The notes under the pieces are model-generated. The model was not told where the DNA came from. It ran no database searches and was given only the letters and a program-made list of their open reading frames with translations. A DNA stretch of 64,000 nucleotides, taken from positions 124,001-188,000 of the forward strand of contig NZ_RHQN01000003.1 of the NCBI RefSeq assembly GCF_003935425.1, read 5' to 3'. This stretch comes from Pseudomonas sp. v388. GTDB lineage: Bacteria; Pseudomonadota; Gammaproteobacteria; Pseudomonadales; Pseudomonadaceae. The position numbers and the translations under genes were made by a program. Below are positions 58,782 to 64,000 of this stretch, one piece after another (position 1 is the first letter of the stretch; each line of letters begins with the position of its first letter).

Positions 58782-58801
58782 GGCTCGCTCGGAGGCGAGC
58801 C
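58782..58801. repeat. REP-like hairpin
   Basis: GGCTCGC with GCGAGCC across a 6-nt loop, in the 290-nt gap between the ribbon-helix-helix gene and aspS. I see nothing else in that gap apart from promoter-scale sequence upstream of aspS. Confidence 0.4.
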
Positions 58802-58825
58802 CGCGGAATCGGGGGAAAAATGCAG

Positions 58826-59167
58826 CTAGGCCTTGCTCAGATCCAGGCAGCCGGCCTTGATCAGATGGGAAACACAGACCACGCGAATCAGACCACTGAA
58901 ATTCTTCACGCCGCCGTAGCGCAGGTGAACCTCCCGGTCGATATAGGAAAGCACGGCATTGACCGAGCAATTATTGGACTGCGCTATCGCCGACAGAATA
59001 TTCCAATACACCTTCTCCAGCCGCAGGCAGGTCGCCAGCCCATTGAGCCGGACCGACTTCGAATACGGCTGGGCCAGGTTCATGTTGAAGCCTTCGACAA
59101 ATGGATCATCACTTATAGCCACACTGCGATTTGAATCTTTTACCCCGCGTTCAACACCTCGAACCAT
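58826..59167 (-). CDS. Ribbon-helix-helix domain protein
   Basis: The product (113 aa) carries a ribbon-helix-helix-like segment: RLNGLATCLRLEKVYWNILSA, then SVNAVLSYIDREVH. Small Pseudomonas proteins of this kind are DNA-binding regulators of unknown targets. The tail contains CVSHLIKAGC with two Cys. Upstream (59168-59517, 350 nt) the DNA is AT-rich and holds its promoter region and the dps terminator. Confidence 0.75.
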   Translation of the reverse strand: MVRGVERGVKDSNRSVAISDDPFVEGFNMNLAQPYSKSVRLNGLATCLRLEKVYWNILSAIAQSNNCSVNAVLSYIDREVHLRYGGVKNFSGLIRVVCVSHLIKAGCLDLSKA

Positions 59168-59481
59168 GACAGTACCCTCTGGACAACGTAATTCGATAAC
59201 TTGAAGGAAACATTTATAAATACATAAATGTAAGCGCTATCAAGCCCGAATATCGAGGCCATATCCAGCAGAGCATGCACGCGAATGTTGTAGGACATAA
59301 CTACAGTTTACTAAGGAATAGTGCACTACCGCACAGACATACCTGAATATAAAGTTTGCAGGGCGTTTAATATTTATATACTTTTTGAGCACTCGATCGA
59401 GCTACTCTTCCACCCAGCCGCAACCGGGGCATGGTCGCTGATCGCAGGGAGCACGCAGACGAAGCGTTGACGCGGCTTCGG

Positions 59482-59510
59482 GGACGAGCGGCAGTTGATG
59501 CCACTCGTCC
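59482..59510 (-). terminator. Hairpin terminator after dps
   Basis: On the minus strand GGACGAGTGGCA pairs with TGCCGCTCGTCC (one G-T wobble) across TCAAC, 8 nt past the dps stop. No strong T-tract. Confidence 0.65.
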
Positions 59511-59517
59511 AGCGAGA

Positions 59518-59991
59518 TTACTTGCTTTCGAGCATCGAACGCAGCATCCATGCAGTTTTTTCATGCACCTGCATACGTTGGGTCAGCAGGTCGGCCGTCG
59601 GCTCGTCGCTTACTTTATCCAACAGAGGAAAAATACTACGCGCGGTGCGGACTACAGCTTCCTGACCCTGCACCAGACTTTTGATCATGTCTTCAGCACT
59701 TGGTACACCTTCTTCTTCCTTGATGGAAGACAGACGAGCGTAGGTCGAATAAGTGCCCGGCGCCGGAAAACCCAATGCCCGGATACGCTCCGCGATGGAG
59801 TCGACCGCCAGTGCCAGCTCGTTGTATTGCTCTTCGAACATCAAGTGGAGCGTGCGGAACATAGGCCCGCTGACATTCCAGTGAAAGTTGTGAGTCTTGA
59901 GATACAGCACATAAGTATCCGAAAGCAGGTGCGACAGGCCGTCCACGATCGACTTGCGATCCTCTTCGTTGATACCGATATCGATTGCCAT
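59518..59991 (-). CDS. dps: Dps-family DNA-protecting ferritin
   Basis: The product (157 aa) is a ferritin-like Dps protein. The dinuclear ferroxidase residues lie in [13 protein letters not shown] (His), and [19 protein letters not shown]. It stores iron and protects DNA in stationary phase and oxidative stress. The 460-nt region upstream to the cold-shock gene is shared with that divergent gene. Confidence 0.93.
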   Translation of the reverse strand: MAIDIGINEEDRKSIVDGLSHLLSDTYVLYLKTHNFHWNVSGPMFRTLHLMFEEQYNELALAVDSIAERIRALGFPAPGTYSTYARLSSIKEEEGVPSAEDMIKSLVQGQEAVVRTARSIFPLLDKVSDEPTADLLTQRMQVHEKTAWMLRSMLESK

Positions 59992-60451
59992 GTTTCATGC
60001 CCTTTTTTAATGAGGATTGGAAAGCGGTAACAAGGACTACTCTATCAAGAGATCCCAGGGGGGTGCAGCTTTCTGTGCCCTGAAGGATAAAGATCAGCAC
60101 ATCGATTCAGGAAATTGCCCGAGCGGCGATGGTCCGGCGTCTGCAGCGCACCAGGCCGGCCTTTCGGAAACATCCCTGCCCAAGCGCAGGAAGGCTCTGG
60201 ATCAGGGGTCTTGGAGCCCCTTTCGGAAGCCGGCCAGGCGCGCCCTGAAAAACACCGCATGCTGCGCATGTACTTGATTTGAGTAGCATCAGGCTTTGCT
60301 GTTAAATACACGGCGTGTCATTGCAGGCCTGCCATCCGGCTGCAGTGCGCAGGCCGTCTTTCGCTCGTGCATCGCGCCTTCAATTTTCCAGAAGCGTACC
60401 GGGCGTTCCCGGCTTTTTCTTGTGATCCTTCTTACATGTGAGCTTTTTAAA
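59992..60451. other. Long divergent region dps / cold-shock membrane protein
   Basis: 460 nt without a gene. It holds the dps promoter region on the left, an internal hairpin-rich stretch, and on the right the leader of the cold-shock gene ending in the hairpin plus T-run at 60399-60418. I could not identify specific operators. Confidence 0.45.
60399..60418 (+). terminator. Terminator-like hairpin in the leader of the cold-shock gene
   Basis: CCGGG-CGTT-CCCGG followed by CTTTTTCT, ending about 33 nt before the ATG. It looks like an intrinsic terminator, so it could act as an attenuator in the 5' leader. Confidence 0.5.
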
Positions 60452-61057
60452 ATGTTGAAAATCGTCCACCTGGTAACGGGGGCAGCGGCCTTGCTGCTTT
60501 CCTTCATACCCAGCCTGCGCAGTGAAGCGTTTTCGTCCTACCTGCAACAGCCCGATGCGCTTTACCTGGCGTTCTTCGGCCTTCTCAATCTGCTGATCGC
60601 TCCAGTGATTCCGCGCTGGCACCGTGGTTCACGCTACAAATTGCAAAATCTTGTCAGTGCCTTGCTTGTCATCGCCGTCGTCGCCCAGACGCTGACCCTG
60701 CTGGTCCCACTGCAGGCCTTCGCCGGCCAGCCGGCAATCATGGTCAGCCTGCTGATCGCGGTGGCCGCGGTGGCGCTGCATCTGGCCATCAGCTTCTACC
60801 GTCCGTCCGCCTCGCCTGCCCCACAGAGCCATGACCTGGGCAATCGGGATACCGGCACCGTGAAGTGGTTCAACACGTCCAAGGGTTTCGGCTTCATCTC
60901 CCGCGATTCCGGTGACGATATCTTCGTGCACTTTCGTGCTATCCGCGGCGAAGGCCACCGGGTTCTCGTCGAGGGTCAGCGTGTCGAATTCTCGGTCATG
61001 AACCGTGACAAAGGCCTGCAAGCCGAAGACGTGATTGCGGCGTTGCCACGTCGCTGA
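60452..61057 (+). CDS. Membrane protein with C-terminal cold-shock domain
   Basis: The product (201 aa) has about four hydrophobic segments in the first 125 residues, then a cold-shock domain ([27 protein letters not shown]) with the RNP1 and RNP2 motifs for single-stranded nucleic acid. This fusion of membrane anchor and CSD is seen in Pseudomonas and may put RNA-binding at the membrane. Start at 60452 is preferred to 60296 because the membrane segment then comes first. The leader carries a terminator-like hairpin. Confidence 0.85.
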   Translation: MLKIVHLVTGAAALLLSFIPSLRSEAFSSYLQQPDALYLAFFGLLNLLIAPVIPRWHRGSRYKLQNLVSALLVIAVVAQTLTLLVPLQAFAGQPAIMVSLLIAVAAVALHLAISFYRPSASPAPQSHDLGNRDTGTVKWFNTSKGFGFISRDSGDDIFVHFRAIRGEGHRVLVEGQRVEFSVMNRDKGLQAEDVIAALPRR

Positions 61058-61071
61058 TCCGCTTCACCGAT

Positions 61072-61105
61072 AAAAAAACCGCGGCCTCAGGGTCGCGGTT
61101 TTTTT
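61072..61105. terminator. Bidirectional terminator between the cold-shock gene and slyX
   Basis: AAAAAAACCGCG with CGCGGTTTTTTT around a 10-nt loop; A- and T-runs on both sides serve both convergent genes. Confidence 0.9.
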
Positions 61106-61112
61106 ATGCCGG

Positions 61113-61319
61113 TCAGTAATGCGGTGGCGGAACATCTTCTTCGAAGGTCTCGAACTGATTGCCGATTTCCTCCTGCCGCTTGAGCATTGCCGCCATTTGC
61201 TGTTGCAGGTAATCCAGCTCGCGACGCTGAATCACCAGTACATCGTTCAATGCCTGGATCGTATCGTCCTGAAAAGCCAGACGACTCTCCAGTTCCATGA
61301 CTCGCTCATCTAGGCTCAT
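61113..61319 (-). CDS. slyX: SlyX family protein
   Basis: The product (68 aa) is a coiled-coil protein typical of Sly[23 protein letters not shown] followed by an acidic VPPPHY tail. Function is unknown. It follows the HIT gene by 5 nt on the same strand. Confidence 0.92.
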   Translation of the reverse strand: MSLDERVMELESRLAFQDDTIQALNDVLVIQRRELDYLQQQMAAMLKRQEEIGNQFETFEEDVPPPHY

Positions 61320-61324
61320 GGTGG

Positions 61325-61747
61325 TTACCCCTCAAACCGAAAATCATCACTCAAAACCTGCTTCAACTTTTCCCTGATTGCCTCCAGTTGCTCGTCCGTA
61401 TAAGGAACGGCTGGATGCCTGCCCCACACCGGCGCAGGCCATGCAATGTCGTCACGCCTACGGACGATGACATGCATATGGAGCTGGCTGACCACGTTAC
61501 CCAATGCCGCCACGTTGAGCTTGTCAGCGTCGAAGACCTCCTTGAGCCGCTCAGCCAGGACGGTGGTCTCCTGCCAGAGCCGCAGCTGATCGACCGGCTC
61601 GAGCTGGAATACCTCACTGATGTCGGCACGACGCGGCACCAGAATGAACCAAGGATAGTTGGAATCATTGGAGAGCAGCAGCCGGCAGAGCGGGAAGTCG
61701 CCCAGAGGCAGGGTGTCTTGCAAAAGACGCGGATCCAGAACGAACAC
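61325..61747 (-). CDS. HIT-domain nucleotide hydrolase
   Basis: The product (140 aa) is a HIT protein with the histidine triad [10 protein letters not shown]. It probably hydrolyses nucleoside phosphoramidates or dinucleoside polyphosphates. I chose the GTG at 61747 because AGGAG lies 7 nt upstream; the frame is open to 61918 without family support. Confidence 0.88.
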   Translation of the reverse strand: MFVLDPRLLQDTLPLGDFPLCRLLLSNDSNYPWFILVPRRADISEVFQLEPVDQLRLWQETTVLAERLKEVFDADKLNVAALGNVVSQLHMHVIVRRRDDIAWPAPVWGRHPAVPYTDEQLEAIREKLKQVLSDDFRFEG

Positions 61748-62599
61748 GATGAAACTCCTGATCAGCAGATGAATGACTGGCGCGCCGCAGCCGGCGGCGC
61801 CAGGTAATGCGTCGAAGGATACGCGGGATTGGACCGGCCGACACGCGCGGACCACCGTCGCCACGCGCACCATCCTGTCTCCCCGCCCGCTGCCGCTGCA
61901 CCGATTTGAGTCTCGCACCGACGCCGAAAACCCTCCCGCCGCATAACCGGCCGTCGCCTGACCGGTTAAAAGATCGGCGATGCATGCTTCTGGAGCCTAC
62001 AAATGAAGCAGAACGCTCGTGAACGTGCACGACCCCCGCGGCGCTGACCCAAGTTCAGGCACCGTGCATGGCCAGTGCACCAAAACAACCCAATGACCCA
62101 GGCCCAGACCGGCCGGGATATCCAAAAATTACCCACATACCCTTGCGGCGGTAACAAACGGTCAGTAACAACCCGTCATTCAGATAAACCCCATGATGCG
62201 CAAGCAGACTTTTTTCGAGACAAAACCTGCTGAAAAACAGGGTATTAGCGAAGAGACTCAAGGTAGCGAGTGAATTTTCACGTTTTTTTTCGATTTGGCG
62301 GAACTTTGAGCACGCTTGTTGCTATATCACCCACAGATCGGTTCGGCACCTGGCGGAAAACAGGCATTGAACCGGCGAGAATGTCTGGCGGCCCGGCAGA
62401 ACGCAGGTGCGCTGCAAGCGACCTGAACGCAACCGGTAGCGACACCGCCGTAAAGATTCCGCAAGGATAAAGCTGTAGCAATCGCAACCCTGGTCAGCGT
62501 GATATAGATTTTCCGCCGACACAAAAAAGAAAGAGCCGCCCAGATAAAAAAACAGGTGGGACGGCAGAACTCTTCTGAAAAACCAAAGGAGCAATCACG
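61748..62599. other. Long upstream region of the OprD-type porin gene
   Basis: About 850 nt with no supported gene. The left part is GC-rich upstream of the HIT gene; from 62130 the DNA becomes AT-richer, with T-runs near 62205 and 62285, which suggests regulatory DNA of the porin. I cannot assign a -35/-10 or sigma54 site with confidence. Confidence 0.45.
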
Positions 62600-63943
62600 A
62601 TGAGAGTGATGAAGTGGAGCGCAATCGCACTGGCCGTTACGGCAGCCAGCGTACAACTGGCAACGGCCGCGCCGTTCGTCAGCGATCAAGCTGAAGCCAA
62701 GGGCTTTGTCGAGGGCAGCGCCTTTGATCTGAAGCTGCGCAATTACTATTACAACCGTGACAAGAAAGGCGACGGCAACCAGGACGACCGTGACTGGACC
62801 CAAGGGCTTTGGGCCAACTTCTCCTCCGGCTACACTCAGGGCACTGTCGGCGTAGGCGTGGATGCATTCGGCTACTTTGGTCTGAAGCTGTGGGGGCCGG
62901 ACAAGTACTCGGGTTCGGGCAACCTTGTCAGCAGCAGCTCAGGAGCAAACGAAGAGACTCAGGGCAAGGTAGGCGGCGCGGTCAAGTTCCGCGTCTCGAA
63001 AACCGAGCTGAAGGTCGGCGACATGCAGCCTACCTCCCCTGTATTCGCGGTCGGCGGTTCCCGCCTGCTGCCACAGACCGCCAGCGGCCTGAGCCTGCAA
63101 AGCAGCGAGATCACAGGCCTTGATCTGGAAGCCGGCCATTTCTACTCCGGCACCAGTCAGGACGACACCTCCCACAGCGGCGCCATCTTTGCCAACTATG
63201 CCGGCGTCGAAGCTAACAGCGCAGATTTCGTGGGCGGCAAATATGCCATCAGCGACAGCCTGGGTGTTGCGTTCTACGCCGCCAAGCTCGAAGACATCTG
63301 GGATCAATACTACGGTAACGTGAACTACGCCCTGCCGTTGAGCGATGACCAGTCGCTGGCTTTCGATGCGAATATCTATCGCACTACGGATGAAGGCAGT
63401 GCCGAAGCCGGCTCGATCAGCAACACCACCTGGTCCGGTTCGGTTGCCTACTCGTTCGCAGCAGCGCACACCCTGACCCTGGCCTACCAGAAAGTCCACG
63501 GCGACACCCCGTTCGACTACATCGGTATTGGTGATAACAACCGCGGCGGCGACTCGATCTTCCTGAACAACTCGATCCAGTACTCCGACTTCAACGGTCC
63601 TGGCGAGAAGTCCTGGCAGATTCGTTACGACCTGAACATGGCGCCCTACGGCGTTCCGGGCCTGAGCTTCATGACCCGCTACATCAAGGGTACCGACATC
63701 GACGGCACCAAGGCGCCAACGGACTCTGCGTATCGCAATTCCGAAACCGGCGTCCCGCTTTACGGCGCCGACGGCAGACACCACGAAACCAACTTCGAAG
63801 CCAAATACGTGCTTCAGACCGGCCCGGCCAAAGACCTGTCCTTCCGCATCCGTCAAGCCTGGCACCGCGCCAACGCCGATCAGGGCGAAGGCGATGTCAA
63901 CGAGTTCCGCCTGATCGTCGACTACCCGATTTCGATCCTGTAA
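62600..63943 (+). CDS. OprD-family outer-membrane porin
   Basis: The product (447 aa) has a signal peptide (about 23 residues, cleaved near TAA-APF), and the OprD features: DLKLRNYYYNRD near the N-terminus, WTQGLWANFSSGYTQGTVGVGVDAF, and a C-terminal strand ending in a hydrophobic residue (SIL). OprD porins form 18-stranded channels for basic amino acids or carboxylates; the substrate is not told by sequence alone. AAAGGAGCAA precedes the ATG. Confidence 0.92.
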   Translation: MRVMKWSAIALAVTAASVQLATAAPFVSDQAEAKGFVEGSAFDLKLRNYYYNRDKKGDGNQDDRDWTQGLWANFSSGYTQGTVGVGVDAFGYFGLKLWGPDKYSGSGNLVSSSSGANEETQGKVGGAVKFRVSKTELKVGDMQPTSPVFAVGGSRLLPQTASGLSLQSSEITGLDLEAGHFYSGTSQDDTSHSGAIFANYAGVEANSADFVGGKYAISDSLGVAFYAAKLEDIWDQYYGNVNYALPLSDDQSLAFDANIYRTTDEGSAEAGSISNTTWSGSVAYSFAAAHTLTLAYQKVHGDTPFDYIGIGDNNRGGDSIFLNNSIQYSDFNGPGEKSWQIRYDLNMAPYGVPGLSFMTRYIKGTDIDGTKAPTDSAYRNSETGVPLYGADGRHHETNFEAKYVLQTGPAKDLSFRIRQAWHRANADQGEGDVNEFRLIVDYPISIL

Positions 63944-63968
63944 TCGTCCAGGCAACTCGCTCCATTGA

Positions 63969-63995
63969 AAAAACCCGGCACTGGCCGGGTTTTTT
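63969..63995 (+). terminator. Intrinsic terminator after the porin gene
   Basis: AAACCCGGC-ACTG-GCCGGGTTT with TTTTTC following, 25 nt after the stop. Confidence 0.92.
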
Positions 63996-64000
63996 CTTGC

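Noticed and set aside
62270-62599. Sigma54 promoter for the porin gene
   Set aside because: TGGC-containing stretches are present, but none fits TGGCAC-N5-TTGC well enough.

Overview
The window is a high-GC, densely coding chromosomal segment of a Pseudomonas, most likely from the P. syringae group. The support is the gene families and gene orders (aspS-yebC-ruvCAB-ybgC-tolQRAB-pal-cpoB-queEC, bamC-dapA, rnd-ycgL, an OprD-family porin, copAB) and the REP elements of the type GTAGGAGCGAGC...CGCGAA between genes. The species call is an inference. Most of the window is core genome.

Layout. 1-7.3 kb: 3' part of a transporter-like hybrid histidine kinase, then aceK, lpxO, cysK and a DUF748 protein. 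7.5-10.6 kb: MoxR ATPase, VWA protein and a WbqC-like gene. 10.6-13 kb: pxpABC (5-oxoproline breakdown). 13.2-18.3 kb: DUF2937, class II amidotransferase, a small membrane protein, oligopeptidase B, a cyclic-nucleotide-binding protein and an HNH protein. 18.4-22.5 kb: copAB copper resistance, then a PAP2 phosphatase and a membrane-anchored histidine phosphatase. 22.8-30.8 kb: RNA methyltransferase, DUF2892, YcgN, nitroreductase, GhrA-like reductase, ycgL-rnd, malic enzyme, HAD phosphatase and a small lipoprotein.

31.5-37.84 kb is a 6.3-kb AT-richer integrative island at the 3' end of tRNA-Ser(CGA). It is bounded by a 19-bp direct repeat of the tRNA end. Just inside each end lie paired 10-bp repeats with the same 13-nt spacing, which look like integrase arm sites. 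It carries a tyrosine integrase, a serine recombinase, an XRE regulator with a palindromic operator candidate, a secreted orphan, an inovirus Gp2 (YagK/YfjJ)-like gene and, as its main cargo, a reverse transcriptase fused to a TIR domain. The reverse transcriptase has the retron marks (NAxxH, YADD, VTGLxVN). Directly upstream of it I can read a retron non-coding RNA candidate: a 9-bp a1/a2 inverted repeat, a candidate branch G, msr and msd hairpins, and a promoter whose predicted start falls at a1. This is a one-protein Retron-TIR anti-phage defence system on a satellite-like element, and it is the most interesting object in the window. RT-TIR retrons are a known class; the particular ncRNA, island and att/arm architecture are what may be new.

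38-46 kb: purC, a metallo-beta-lactamase-fold hydrolase, bamC-dapA, gcvR-like and bcp, tusA-like, bepA-like, nadA, and tRNA-Lys. 46.5-58.5 kb: queEC, the Tol-Pal envelope operon, the Holliday-junction ruvCAB genes, yebC and aspS, all on the minus strand. 58.8-64 kb: a ribbon-helix-helix protein, dps, a membrane protein with a cold-shock domain, slyX, a HIT protein and an OprD-type porin. Start codons were moved inward from the longest reading frame where a ribosome binding site or family alignment pointed there; each entry says so.
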